This document shows positions 24,301 through 35,015 of a DNA stretch of 64,000 nt, in pieces (the stretch's first letter is position 1; the number at the start of each line of letters is the position of its first letter). Origin of the DNA: Rhipidocladum racemiflorum (lineage: Eukaryota; Streptophyta; Magnoliopsida; Poales; Poaceae); contig CM070571.1 in the NCBI GenBank assembly GCA_036346355.1, positions 48,008,293 to 48,072,292 of the forward strand. Reading direction: 5' to 3'. The notes under the pieces were generated by a model. That model did no database searches and was not told the DNA's origin. It saw nothing but the letters and a program-made list of their open reading frames with translations. The translations under genes and the position numbers were made by a program.

Positions 24301-24690
24301 CAGTCGCAGGATTAGGGTTTAGGTCCGGCTCGAGTCTGGCTCAAATGTGGCTCGGTCGGACTCGAGTCAGACTCGGGTCTGTGCTACAGTGCTAACCCGG
24401 TTGGGTTTATCAATGATTTAATATTTAAAATAATTCTAGAAATTCATTTAAATCGAGAAAAATAGCAAAATGCTCAGAAAAATTCCAGGAAAATTTTGGA
24501 AAATACTTTGAGACATTTTGGACTTAATAAATATTTTCAAAAAAAAATTATTTAAAACTTTTAATTATTTAATTATCTCAAAAGGGAATAAATTCAAATT
24601 AAATCCAATTAAATCCTAGAAAATTTCAAAAATTCTCCAAAGTGCAAAATACCATTTAAATACATGAAAAGCAAAAATTGGGGTGTTACA
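21366..24690 (-). repeat. E2 3' LTR (family A)
   Basis: Minus-strand start TGTAACACCCC (24690) and end CCGACA (21366), 3325 bp. Homologous to 39485-42447 and to the split LTR 47401-64000. TATTTAATGCCCC (24167-24179, minus) is a TATA-like box. A putative intron runs from 23827 to 21710. TGACG and AACGG motifs are clustered in 23220-24300. Confidence 0.95.
21651..21750 (-). promoter_or_regulatory. Hairpin, putative 3' splice site and short acidic coding-like run (family A)
   Basis: TGAGTAC-TTG-GTACTCA (21734-21750) is a 7-bp stem with a 3-nt loop. On the minus strand its CTCAC is followed 24 nt later by AG (21710). The next 60 nt read VEGEATPALEEELQEEPST then stop. The same peptide frame is kept in the E4 LTRs (39770-39829 and 47521-47580). 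Confidence 0.5.
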
Positions 24691-24815
24691 AACCTCCCCC
24701 CTTAACAGAATCTCGACCCCGAGATTCAGGGCTCACTAAGAAATAGGTTCGGAAACTCTTTTCTCAAATCCTCTTCGCGCTCCCAAGTCGCTTCACTTTT
24801 CGAGTGATTGCTCCA

Positions 24816-25235
24816 CTAGACTCTACAGAAATGAGTTGACTTGTTTCTCGTCTCTCGATCCATTGTGTCCAAAATCTTCATCGGGTGTTCCTTGTAGGTC
24901 AAATCTTCTTGTAGCTCAATCGCCTCCAAGGGCGTTTGTTCATCTGGCACTCGGAGACACTTCTGTAGTTGGGACACATGAAACACATCATGCACTCCCG
25001 CTAAAGACTGCGGCAACTCCAGTTGATAAGCAATCTCTCCTCTGTGACTTAGCATCTTGAACGGACCAACATATCTTGGCGCAAGCTTCCCTTTGGCGTG
25101 GAACCTCTTAACTCCCTTAAGAGGTGTAACTCTAAGATATACGAAATCCTCCGGTTCAAAGCTCAAGTCTCGGCAACTGTTATCGGCGTAACTCTTTTGT
25201 CTTGACTGAGCTATCTTTAATCTTTCCCGGATCAT
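24816..25235 (-). pseudogene. pol: E2 integrase C-terminal domain fragment
   Basis: Reads SRQKSYADNSCRDLSFEPEDFVYLR, then APRYVGPFKMLS, then AYQLELPQSLAGVHDVFHVSQLQKCL, ending near DRETRNKSTHFCRV. The chromodomain-like end (QWSN..E.ATWE) continues in a shifted frame toward 24760. It is the C-terminal region that follows the integrase core in chromoviruses. Close relative of E4 42489-42923. Broken by a frameshift near 24820. Confidence 0.8.
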
Positions 25236-26000
25236 GGCGATCTCCTCTTCGGCTTCCTGAAGAATGTTTGGTCTAAAACATGGCGCTCACCTGTCTCATT
25301 CCAATTCAATGGAGTTCGACAGGGTCGACCATACAATGCCTCAAACGGTGGCATTTGCAGACTGGCTTGATAACTATTATTGTAGCTAAACTTGGCATAC
25401 GGCAAACACTTGTACAATGAAGTAGCATACACCAATGCACAAGCTCTCAACATGACCTCCAAAATCTAATTTACTCTCTCCTTCTATCCATCCGTCTGCG
25501 GGTGATAAGATGTACTGAAGTTCAGACGGGTTCCCATAGCTTCGTGCAACTTACTCCAAAATCTTGAGGTAAATTGAGTACCTCTGTCCGACACAATTTT
25601 CTTCGGCACTCCATGCAAGCAGACAATCTTTGACATGTATAACTCTGCCAATTTATCCCCTGAGTAGGTGGTCTTCACAGGAATAAAGTGGGCGACCTTT
25701 GTCAATCGGTCTACTATAACCCATATGGAATCGTATCCACCCTGAGTTCTCAGCAAACAGGTAATGAAGTCCATACCAATTTCCTCCCACTTCCACTCAG
25801 GTATCTTCAACGGTTGTAGCAACCCTACTGGTCTCTGATGCATTGCCTTGACTCTCTGGCATATATCGCACAACGCAACATGCTCGGCAACTTCATGCTT
25901 CATGCTTGGCCACCAGAATCTTTCCTTCAGATCTTGATACATCTTCACACTCCCCAGGTGAATAGAATACTTGGAGTCATGAGCTTCTTCAAGAATCAAC
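25232..26000 (-). pseudogene. pol: E2 integrase core fragment
   Basis: Contains the HHCC end (CDICQRVKAMHQRP), the first Asp in GMDFITCLL, IVSDRGTQFTSRFWSKLHE with the second Asp, and YHPQTDG before a stop near 25484. The core resumes as RVN-stop-ILE and SYNNSYQASLQMPPFEALYGRPCRTPLNW. The stop after RVN is also present in E4 at the same codon (CAG to TAG). At least two nonsense codons and one frameshift. Confidence 0.85.
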
Positions 26001-26069
26001 TACTTCAGTTCCTTCTTGTTCAGTACACAGATACGATCCTTAATCCACATCGTGCCTTGCTCATCTAGT

Positions 26070-27165
26070 CTGAAGTCTTTTTCCATGCCTTCATCCATCT
26101 TGGACTTAATCCTCATAATCTTGTCATCATCCTTTTGTCCTTCTCAAATATGGTCCTCAAGGGTGGGCTTCACTTCCAAAGCAACTAAAAATCCTTCCGG
26201 TACTACTTCAAGCTGCATCTTCTAAAACTCTTGGCATAACTCAACCTGACTTTCATCCACCAACATGTTGACGGTGTGGCTCTTCCGACTCAAGGCATCG
26301 GCTACCACGTTGGCCTTACCGGGATGGTAATGGATTCCGACATTGTAATCCTTGATCAACTCCAACCATCTCCTCTACCTCATATTCAGGTCTGATTGGG
26401 TGAAAATGTACTTAAAACTCTTATGGTCCGTATACACTTCACATCTATTCCCGATCAGATAGTGACGCCACAACTTCAGGGCATGCACTACAGCTGCTAA
26501 CTCTAGATCATGCGTTGGGTAATTCTCCTCATGCGGCCTCAACTGTCTTGATGCATATGCAACGGCCTTCCGGTTCTGCATCAACACGCATCCAAGTCCT
26601 TGGCACGACGCATCACAGTATATATCAAAGCTTTTATTCACATCCGGTAGAACTAAAACCGGTGCGGACGTCAAATGCTTCTTCAGTTCTTGAAAGCCTT
26701 CCTCGCACTCCGGCGTCCATGTAAACTTCTTCTCCTTTTTCAACAATTGCGTAAGAGGTCTCGCAATCGTTGAAAATCCTTCAATGAAGCGGCGGTAATA
26801 ACCTGCCATTCCCAGAAAACTACGGATCTAGGTCACCGTCTTCAGCTGCTCCCAATGTAACACAGCTTCTACTTTGCTTGGATCAACGGTGACTCCTTCA
26901 GCGGCCATTACATGTCCAAGGAACACCACCTTGTCCTTCCAGAAATCGCACTTGCTGAACTTGGCGAAGAGTTCCTGTTCTCTCAGCTTTTCCAGAACTA
27001 ACCTCAGATGTTCTGCATGCTCTTCTCTTGTCTTGGAGTAGACTAAGATGTCATCTATGAGCACAACGACAAACTTGTCCATATATTCCATGAAAACCTT
27101 ATTCATCATGTTCATAAAATAAACTTGTGCATTTGTCAGACCTAAAGACATAACAGTGAACGCGA
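26070..27165 (-). pseudogene. pol: E2 RT C-terminal half and RNase H fragment
   Basis: From 27165 leftward: GLTNA, then NKVFMEYMDKFVVVLIDDILVYSK with the catalytic IDD box, KCDFWKDKVVFLGHV, MAGYYRRFIEGFSTIARPLTQLLKKEKK, DIYCDASCQGLGCVLMQ and THDLELAAVVHALKLWRHYL. RNase H continues to about 26280 (ADALSRKSHTVNM). Stops interrupt at LNMR (26375), CQEF and LEDHI. The changes are CAG to TAG or CGA to TGA compared with E4. Closely related to E4 but truncated upstream. Confidence 0.85.
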
Positions 27166-27719
27166 AAGAGCGCGATCCACTCAAATACTTTTGGGTGTAA
27201 ATCCATACTCATAGCATAAACTAAACAAATTAGCCAAAACCAAAGATTTGCACCAATCACTACAAGTTTATGGAAACTCCGAAACACAACATAAGGGATA
27301 CCTTGACCGAAAGCATTCAGCCAAGATAGCAAACAACCAAACCATTCAAAAAGGTTTTAAACACAAGCTCAGCATAGATCCCACCATACATAGTAATCCA
27401 CTACGCTTACCATTAAAGATTTCAATATTCACTATTTACGCGTTAAGAAGCCCCAACAGGACTTAACAAAAACCACAAAACAAATTCTTTCTGTAATTAC
27501 CTTTCCCAATACTCAAAAATAAAGTTTCTGGTGCTTATCATAAGACATCCAAACAAAACTACCTCAACATGATCCCCACGGACCATCAAATCATATAACA
27601 TCATATTCTATATTTAAAACATAGTACTTCAACAAATACTTTAGCATGATCAACATATAAATTTCATACCACCTATGCGTCAACATCTCGACAATCGAAA
27701 CTTATTCAATTAATAAATG
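27166..27719. other. AT-rich non-coding stretch left of CACTA1
   Basis: No gene. With CACTA1 removed it is continuous with 35016-35290 and ends at the E3 PBS, so it looks like the untranslated leader of E3 on the minus strand (inference). It joins the E2 RT fragment at about 27162. Confidence 0.45.
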
Positions 27720-28140
27720 ACTCACTACAGGATGACTGTGACACTACGGTATGGTGTGACATTATAGAATGTGAAATTAGAGAATAAAACCTTTCGGCTT
27801 GAGGTTTTCTCGCGTTGTTGGGCCTTTTGAAGAGTTGTGTCACTCGGAGTGTCGGAACCTTATATAATGTGAATGATAAGGTCAAAAACAGTATGAGATG
27901 TGGAAATAAGGTTAAAACCATAGGGCTTGGAGGTTTATAGCGTTTCCGGGCCGTTTCCGGAGTTTTGGGCCTTTCCAGGGGGGTTTTGGGCCTTAAGGGG
28001 GGTTGTGGGCTTTGGTGGGGTGGAGTAGGAATCTATTTAGGATTAGGAAAAGGGCTTAGGGCTGGTAAAAAGGGGTCTCCCTGCCCCTTTGGGGCGTCCA
28101 CCCCTGCTGCCCTTGCGCCCCACTTCTCCCCCTCCATTGC

Positions 28141-28975
28141 TTAGGGCTTGGATGTTGCCGAATTCTTTCCAAATTGGTTGTTAACGCCTTGGGTTTGAGT
28201 TGTCGTGTGTACACTTGGGCTTGATAGCTAAGTGTTTTTGTGTGAGGGCGAGACCCTCTTAAGAAAGGAACCAATTGTGGTTTGGTAAAGTTTTACGATC
28301 ATAGCTTGGGGCTAGGTGTCGAACCTTAGTGGTATAAGGGTGGTTTGTGATGGAGGTTGATGATGTATGGGTTTAACCATTATCAAGAGTAGCGATGGGT
28401 GGAAGTGAAGTTGACGGTAGTTCGGTGATATTTGTCCTGCCGTGAGCAATTGTCGTCACTAGTTGTTTTTGGATTTGAGTCTTGCCTGGGAGTGGATGGA
28501 ATGAAATGTTAGTATGATCGTGTATTGGAAGGGCAAGTGTGCCTTAATGAGTTATTCCCCTCGATGGAAATTTTCGGGAATGAAGAAAGGTCGATAAAGG
28601 AATTGTGATTGCCTTTGATTATGTCATGTTGAGTTTAATGGAGTGTGGTAGTCAGGTTGGTTGTGATAGAAGTGTGAAGTATTTGTCGTGAGGATTCGAG
28701 CGTTTTGGGTTGAGGGAGCCCTTTGTGGTTGAAATGCAGATTCTATTTGGGAATGGAAGTGAAGGTCGACCTGTGAGAGGTTACCCTTAGTTGAGCTAGA
28801 TCATTACTTTTCTCGCCAAGTGTTGGTTTTGAGAACTCGCTTGTTGTTGTTCCGGTTTGAGGTTTCGTGCGGTTGATTTGTGCTGCAGAGAAGTCTTTTG
28901 TCCCTTGGGGATTTTGTTTTTGTTTTATTGGCGTCCTTCGGATTCGAGGTCGAGTCCTGTTGAAGGGGGGAAGAA
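28141..28975 (+). other. E5 internal remainder with polypurine tract
   Basis: Non-coding 835 bp ending TTGAAGGGGGGAAGAA before the 3' LTR. The join with the LTR piece is at CCATTGC (28134-28140). No open gene seen. Confidence 0.7.
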
Positions 28976-31251
28976 TGTGACACTACGGTATGGTGTGACA
29001 TTATAGAATGTGAAATTAGAGAATAAAACCTTTCGGCTTGAGGTTTTCTCGCGTTGTTGGGCCTTTTGAAGAGTTGTGTCACTCGGAGTGTCGGAACCTT
29101 ATATAATGTGAATGATAAGGTCAAAAACAGTATGAGATGTGGAAATAAGGTTAAAACCATAGGGCTTGGAGGTTTATAGCGTTTCCGGGCCGTTTCCGGG
29201 CCGTTTCCGGAGTTTTGGGCCTTTCCGGGGGGGTTTGGGCCTTAAGGGGGGTTGTGGGCTTTGGTGGGGTGGAGTAGGAATCCATTTAGGATTAGGAAAG
29301 GGGCTTAGGGCTGGTAAAAAGGGGTCTCCCTGCCCCTTTGGGGCGTCCACCCCTGCTGCCCTTGCGCCCCACCTCTCCCCCTCCATTGCCTAGCCGCCCC
29401 ACCCTTCCTCCTTTGTGCCGTGCGCCCCCCTTGCACCTCTCCACCTCTCCACCACCTCTCCTCCACCCCCCTTGCTGCCCTTGGGTGACCTCCCCACCCC
29501 TGCATCCTCGTGGATCCATCCGAGGAGCGAGGAGCGTGGAGATCTATTGGAGTTTTCGTGCATCGGGCAAAGGTATGATCATGGGGTTTCTTGGGGTTGA
29601 TCTAGGTACTGTTCTTAGGTTTTTTATCAAGTTTTTAGATCAATTGGTGGTGCTGGATTTGAGTAATTTGGATTAGATCTAGATGTTGCCACGTTTCTGT
29701 TTTGGGACAGCATGAGCAGTCGACCTAGGGTTCCTGTTTTCTCCAATTTACATTTCGAATCTTACTGTACGGACTTTTAAGAAGTTGTAGATAATTTCAT
29801 TATCTTTCCGTGCATATAAATAACGTTAAATTCCGCCCAGCCGTTTGAAAGTTATGACTGTTTTACCGAGCGTATTAAAATCTGTGACGCGATTGGAATA
29901 GATCTCGGTAATCTGTAGATTATAAAACTTTAGAGGCCAAATCAGTCTTTCCTTATACCTAGAGAAAGTTGGGAAATTTCCTAAGCTACGCGAGGATGTA
30001 CTCGTTTAATTCATTCGGAGTCCCAGAGCCCAAGTTATGCCTTTTGCAAGGCTGCTGTCCCGACGGGACAGAACATCTGTTTTTAGTTTTTGCGAGAAAT
30101 TGGCAATGTCGGGGTAGATGAGGGTTTGCGTACTGTTTTGTGGTTATGTTTGTGAGCGTGTGGTACCTATGTGCAGGTGGTGCGACCCCGGGAGTGCCCT
30201 CTACTTCCCGCCAATCCGTTGCACGTGGTTGAGGCAAGTGTATTGGAATGGTAGCATGTGGTTTGATTGTTTGCCTTGTTTAAATGCAAACTGTTTCCAT
30301 GTTATGTGAGCTTGCCATGCTTTAATGATTGCCGTTGGTATGATGAATATGCTCACTATGTTATGATGCCATGTTATCACGTACGAGTTATCTATGTTGT
30401 TGGTATATATGCATACATGGCATGACACATGGCCCGGGCGGTGAGAAAGTCATTAACTAATCTGGGAAGGTCGGTGAGAAAGTTATGACTAATCCGGAGA
30501 GCCAATAGAGTAAGTCCTACATCGTGATTCCATCTACCGTGGGTTGTGGAAGCGAGGAGTAGGCACCCTCCATCTTCGGGATGGAAGGGGGGAAAGGGTG
30601 TACACCGACGGGTGTGTACTCAACCATACCGGTATGAGTTTCCAAGGAGATATGAGCATCATATCACATTGCATATTTGATGATGATAAAGATATGTGAT
30701 TATGAATGAGATGATAAACATGTTGTGTGTTGTTGCAATGTAAGTTGTTCTTTTGTTCCATTGCAATATACTTGCTGAGTGATGAACTCACGCTTGTGTT
30801 TTATGTGGTTTTTAGGTACTTTGAGATCGGCATGCGGGAAAAAGGGGTTTAGCTACACTTCTACACGTAGCTCCACAATCATAGTCTATGATTAATCACT
30901 TGGAGACATGATATTAAGAGTTGTGCCATAAATTTAATGTATGGTTTAATTTAGCATGCTTGTGATTCCTTATTGGCTTCGTTATAGCTTATGAAGTGAT
31001 TGATCATGGTATTATTGGCGTAATTTGATGATATATCCATTTATGTTGATGTTTTAGATGTCATGTGCTATGATATATCTTGCCATGATATTGATATTGT
31101 GTTAATTCATGTTAAAACAAAGGAGATGCTGCCGAAATTTTGATTTGTAGCATTTGCTCCTTTGCTGTAATTTATGATAAATGGTGGTATTATGTTGTTG
31201 TTTAGTCTATGTTTGGTAGCATTAAGGCATTCTAGATGCCAGGGTGTTACA
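28976..31251 (+). repeat. E5 3' LTR
   Basis: Starts TGTGACACTACGG and ends GGTGTTACA, 2276 bp. Over the 404 bp shared with the 5' piece the two are nearly identical, apart from one extra GTTTCCGGGCC unit (29181-29212 against 27942-27960) and a few bases. A putative intron spans 29573-30815, with the hairpin TGAGT-GATGA-ACTCA at 30776-30790, 468 bp from the LTR end. Confidence 0.93.
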
Positions 31252-31256
31252 ATGAC

Positions 31257-31440
31257 CCATTGGCGCAAGCGGTATTACTGCTTCAAAAAATAATAATTAA
31301 AAGCTGTCATACCGCTTGTAAAAAAAAGTTAACTAAAAGCTGTAGTGTCGCTTTGAAAAGTAAGCTATCTAAGCTGTCAGACCGCTTGGAAAAAAAATTG
31401 TAATTAAGAGCTGTCCTACCGCTTTGAAAATGTTTACCAT
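31257..31440. repeat. CACTA1 left subterminal repeats
   Basis: Five diverged copies of a ~17-bp motif (AGCTGTCATACCGCTTG, AGCTGTAGTGTCGCTTT, AGCTGTCAGACCGCTTG and similar). Likely binding sites for the transposase of an autonomous relative. Confidence 0.8.
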
Positions 31441-32173
31441 GCTTCTAATAAAATTTTTGGCAGGCATACACGTGCCCAGCCCGCTATCTCTCGCGGGGCA
31501 AATTAGTAACCCTAAACCTAAAGCCCCTAAATCAACCCCGCCGCCGCAGCCAGGGCTCTCTCCTCTCCTCGGTCACTCGATCCCCTCCCCATTCCCACCG
31601 CCGCCAAGGTTGCAGCGCCACCCGACCAATCCACCGCCCGACTCCGGCTCCCGCCGCCGGCACCCTCGCCAGCCTCCTCGGCTCCCGCCTCTCCCGGTCC
31701 CCCTCCGCAGGTCTCGCAGCTCCCGCCGCCGCCACCCGTAGCTCCCCCCTGCCGCGCGTGGGAGGAGCAGAGGAAGCGGCCGCGCGTGGGGGGAGCAGAG
31801 GTGGGCCCTTGGGTCTTCCGATCGGCGGCGGCGTGCAGGCCCTCTGGGTCTTCTGGTAAGCCATCTCGTCCTCTTCCCTACCCCGTCCATTTCCTGCTTG
31901 CCTGCATGCGTGCATCCTCACGTTACTCGCTCAGTCGCGTGCTCAGCGACCTCCGCAGCCTGGGCCACGATCTCCCCGTCGCGCCGCGCGTCTTCGCGCC
32001 GCGCGTCTTCGCGCCGCGCCTCATGCCGGAGGTCGCCGCCGCTATCCAATTCATTCACCGGCGCAAGCTGGGGATCGAGCCGTACGATGTCGAGGTCACC
32101 CCTGCCGGCGAGCTGCTCGTGCTGGACTCCATGAACATCAACATCTACCGGGTCCAGCTGCCGTTGTCTCGAT
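31424..32173 (+). pseudogene. Captured host gene 5' part with NHL-repeat protein exon
   Basis: A GC-rich first-exon region follows a 5' leader with telobox-like AACCCTAAACC (31508-31518). A frame open through 31786-32196 contains, at 32064-32173, KLGIEPYDVEVTPAGELLVL and then DSMNINIYRVQLPLSR. This is the segment before the first NHL repeat in plant NHL-domain proteins (secreted or membrane proteins with a beta-propeller). It ends with a plausible donor (TCTCGAT|GTGAGA, 32174) in the phase expected before the tyrosine of the family's SRY. The following NHL exons are absent, so this is a fragment. The part before KLGIEP is not recognised and includes a triplicated 15-bp unit (31981-32015). Confidence 0.7.
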
Positions 32174-33396
32174 GTGAGAATGCTCTACCTCGATAGGTTT
32201 CTATGCTTTCTGTTTTCAGTTTTTGTTCTAACTTTTAATTGTACTTCCATATGTTCATGTTAAAATTAACTTCATTTTGTATTGCAACTGATCAAAGTAC
32301 ATTATCACTATACGTTCTGTTTATAAAAGCTTTAATGCAGAAAGTGACTACTCAATTAGTAGCATTGTTCTTACCATAGCAGACATTGCAGGTGAAGAGC
32401 GGGAAAGGAAAACTAGAAATCAAGTTTGTTTCTTGATAGATGTTACTTGTGATTTATAAGAATGAATATATAACACCTTTTCTTGTATTGGATGCTATTT
32501 TTTATTTACTTTTAATCTTTAATTTGCAGGGTTCAAGGCTGGGTAACTCCAAACAATGTGTATCATTTGTTTTTTTTTTGTCCCGTCTAAATTGAAATTT
32601 ATAGGAAATTGAAATATCTTTCTTTATCCCTTATAAATCTTCTGTTATTTCGAAAGTTGACAAATGACAAGGTATTTGAGAGGCTACCTGGAAGGAAGGA
32701 AGAAAATGACAAGGTATTTTGAAAGTTGCTCTAATCGCTGCTATTTGTCTATTTGATATCTCGGTTATTACAAAAGATAATTGTTATTTTTAGGAATTAG
32801 AGAAAGAGAGGGAAAAAACACTAAATCACAGAAATTTGATTTTAGGGAGTTAAGAACCAATGACACATGGGCTCTAGACTTGACCCTTCAATGAGTTGCT
32901 AATATATGTGTCTTGGGTGCATGGCAAATATTGGAGGGAATATAAGTGAAATTACATGGTAAATGCAGGAGTTGCCTCCTGTTACTGCTTTAGCTAATAG
33001 TGTAATACATAACTAATTATGTAAGATACTTTTGGTATTTCCTATATTGTTTTCCTCCAATATTAAGGTGGGCCTAGCTGTTTGGAAGGTGATTCTTGAT
33101 AGTTTCAGTATTATTTTACGCAAGAGAGGCTGCTGATCTGATAGGATCATAGGAAGTAGCCCCAAATTAAAGGAAATGTGATGAGAAAGGTGGTAATAAT
33201 ATAACTTAGTCCAGTTCTGATGCTTTTCAAGAATGTGTTTGTCCTAAGGACAAAATTATACGTACTTCATTTAGGCTAGTTCTTTTTTTTTTTTGAAGTA
33301 ATTTGTTTGCAATGTGATATACATAACCAGAAAGTCTTATCACACATGTATATTTATACCCTTTATCATTCATTTTGTTTCCCATTATCTTTTCAG
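32174..33396 (+). other. Intron-like AT-rich stretch in CACTA1
   Basis: No NHL exon recognised. A short AG..GT-bounded segment near 32530-32547 could be an exon but is too small to call. Otherwise nothing seen. Confidence 0.4.
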
Positions 33397-34295
33397 GTAC
33401 AACCGCCTCGAGGATTCTTCTGACTTGGTTTCCCAAAAGAGAAGCAATGTTTCCCTTATTTGCCAAGAGAACAAGAAAAAGAGGAAGGTTCATAAACATG
33501 AAGTTCTTGTGGTACAAATCGCTATTTAGCCTTCCAATGTTTTTCAGCCCGTTTAACTTTTGTACTATTCATAACTTCCAATATTTACTGCCATTTTGGG
33601 ATGCTTGGTTGTGGTGCATGTTGATGTCACAGTTTCATTTTAGATAAGTATGACATGTCTTGGGCTATCCATTCCATCAACTGAATGGTTATATCTTCCT
33701 ATTTTTAGTCATATTTTTGGTTGACTAATAACTTCTCCTATGTGATTCAAAAGACCTGCTCTTGTTTTAAAAGCATGGATTCATATATCTCATGAATGAT
33801 CAATGTGCCAGTTTTTAGTGCTTACCTATACCTAATAAGTACTAAAGGACCACATATTCTCTGTAATGCCCTCATCACACAAATATTTCATCATGTTGTA
33901 ATTCACAACCAACATATCTCATATGATGATCCCTAGTATAGGTATTTCATATCTTAGTTTGAATGCACTTTCATCTATTATGCTTCCACAGGTTGAAGGA
34001 AAGGACACCATTGATAAGGCTGTTGATATTAAAGTTTCTGAAAGAGGTTCTCTTTACTCACATTAATATTTGATTTGTTTCAGTATCACATGCATTTTTG
34101 ACAATGTTTTTCCTTTTGTGATATATGTGATATTGTCGGCTTTTACTTGTCTAAAGTCTTAGTTCTGATGTACTTCTTGTTGCAAATCACATTGTTTGTA
34201 TAATCTAAGAAGAAAATGCTTCTTTTTTTACAGGTGAAAGGGGGAAAGAGAGAGAGTTAAAGATTGGAATAGAACATTCAGGCCTTAGAAAGTAG
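33397..34295 (+). pseudogene. Captured gene 3' exons of unknown identity
   Basis: Three AG/GT-bounded exons with matching phases: 33397-33511, 33992-34046 and 34234-34295, the last ending in TAG. Joined, they would read about 75 residues, starting YNRLEDSSDLVSQKRS, with a basic run KKKRKVHKHE that resembles a nuclear localisation signal, and ending EHSGLRK. I do not recognise the family. No sign that they belong to the NHL gene upstream, so CACTA1 may join pieces of two genes. Phase agreement across both introns supports descent from a real gene. Confidence 0.5.
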
Positions 34296-34296
34296 A

Positions 34297-34372
34297 ATTG
34301 TTGAGTAGTTTAGTTAATGGGTATACTTTTGGTGATTGTTGAGTAGTTTAGTTAATGGGTATACTTTTGGTG
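34297..34372. repeat. 38-bp perfect tandem duplication
   Basis: Two identical 38-bp copies (34297-34334 and 34335-34372) just after the stop codon of the captured 3' exons. Confidence 0.95.
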
Positions 34373-34779
34373 TAAATATATAGGACATGCGAATAGATAT
34401 GTCCATGTCTGTGGGAAGGGTATATTTTGCACTCTAGTTATATTTTGGTATATGTCCATGTATGTGACATGCATGCGAGGGGAGTAAACTTTGTACTTCT
34501 GCCTTTTATATATTTTGGTGATGTTCACATGTTGTACCTATGGATGATTTGTGATAATGAAACTTTGGTACGATGCTTTCTCGAGGAATTATATGTTATA
34601 GTGCTTGGATTGTATGTTACGGGTGCTTGATATTATTTTAAATTTGGCGAACATTCATTAACTGGATATATATATTAAACTGATGTAATTATTTTTCCAA
34701 GCGGTATTTCTATTATTTAGTAATCAATTTTTGAGTTGCTTGAAATGCTAAATGCAAGCACTTGTACAGCTTGGAATTT

Positions 34780-35012
34780 TTGTTAAAGCTGTCCTACCGC
34801 TTTTAAAATTTCAATAACCCAAGCGGTAATACTGCTTTTAAAAACGGTTTTACTAGCGGTAGGACCGCTTTTAATGTATATACCGCTTGGAATACTTTTA
34901 GAAGCAGCCGAACGGAAAGCAATAGATATTAGAATTCCAAGCGGTTCTACTGCTTGGAATACCCTTATTCCAAGCAGTCCTACAGCTTGCAAGGACGTGT
35001 CATCCTGTAGTG
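34780..35012. repeat. CACTA1 right subterminal repeats and terminal inverted repeat
   Basis: Six or more copies of AAGCGGTANNACTGCTT / AGCTGTCCTACCGCTT in both orientations, then GTCATCCTGTAGTG. Mirror image of the left end. Confidence 0.85.
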
Positions 35013-35015
35013 ACT

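Larger units (their letters stand above)
21366..27165 (-). mobile_element. E2: truncated Ty3/Gypsy chromovirus, LTR family A
   Basis: Minus-strand element with 3' LTR (21366-24690), polypurine tract (24691-24705), then pol reading leftward from about 27165. Gag, protease, the N-terminal half of RT and the 5' LTR are missing. Homology with E4 stops within the RT motif FTVMS..GLTNA near 27162, where unrelated AT-rich sequence begins. The 5 bp outside the LTR are ATGAC (21361-21365), but no partner copy can be located. Confidence 0.9.
27737..31251 (+). mobile_element. E5: internally deleted LTR element inside CACTA1
   Basis: Left LTR piece 27737-28140, internal remainder 28141-28975 and complete 3' LTR 28976-31251, with the target-site duplication ATGAC at 27732-27736 and 31252-31256. 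The rest of the 5' LTR, PBS, gag and pol are gone. The internal part resembles the pol-to-PPT region of E3 (GTGAGGGCGAGACC near 28245). It lies only 14 bp inside the CACTA1 end. Confidence 0.93.
27723..35012. mobile_element. CACTA1: non-autonomous CACTA DNA transposon with captured gene pieces
   Basis: Terminal inverted repeats CACTACAGGATGAC (27723-27736) and GTCATCCTGTAGTG (34999-35012), flanked by the 3-bp target-site duplication ACT (27720-27722, 35013-35015). Subterminal repeats of the AGCTGTCNNACCGCTT / AAGCGGTANNACTGCTT type cluster at 31262-31430 and 34780-34990, a hallmark of CACTA ends. No TNPA/TNPD-like transposase is visible. Without the inserted E5 the element is about 3.8 kb, and its centre holds host-gene exons. 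Confidence 0.93.

Noticed and set aside
27258..27275. CACTACAAG start of another CACTA element
   Set aside because: No matching inverted end, no subterminal repeats and no target duplication; chance match.
31532..31921. Minus-strand frames over the CACTA1 leader
   Set aside because: Shadows of a GC-rich leader; the strand with splice signals and NHL homology is plus.
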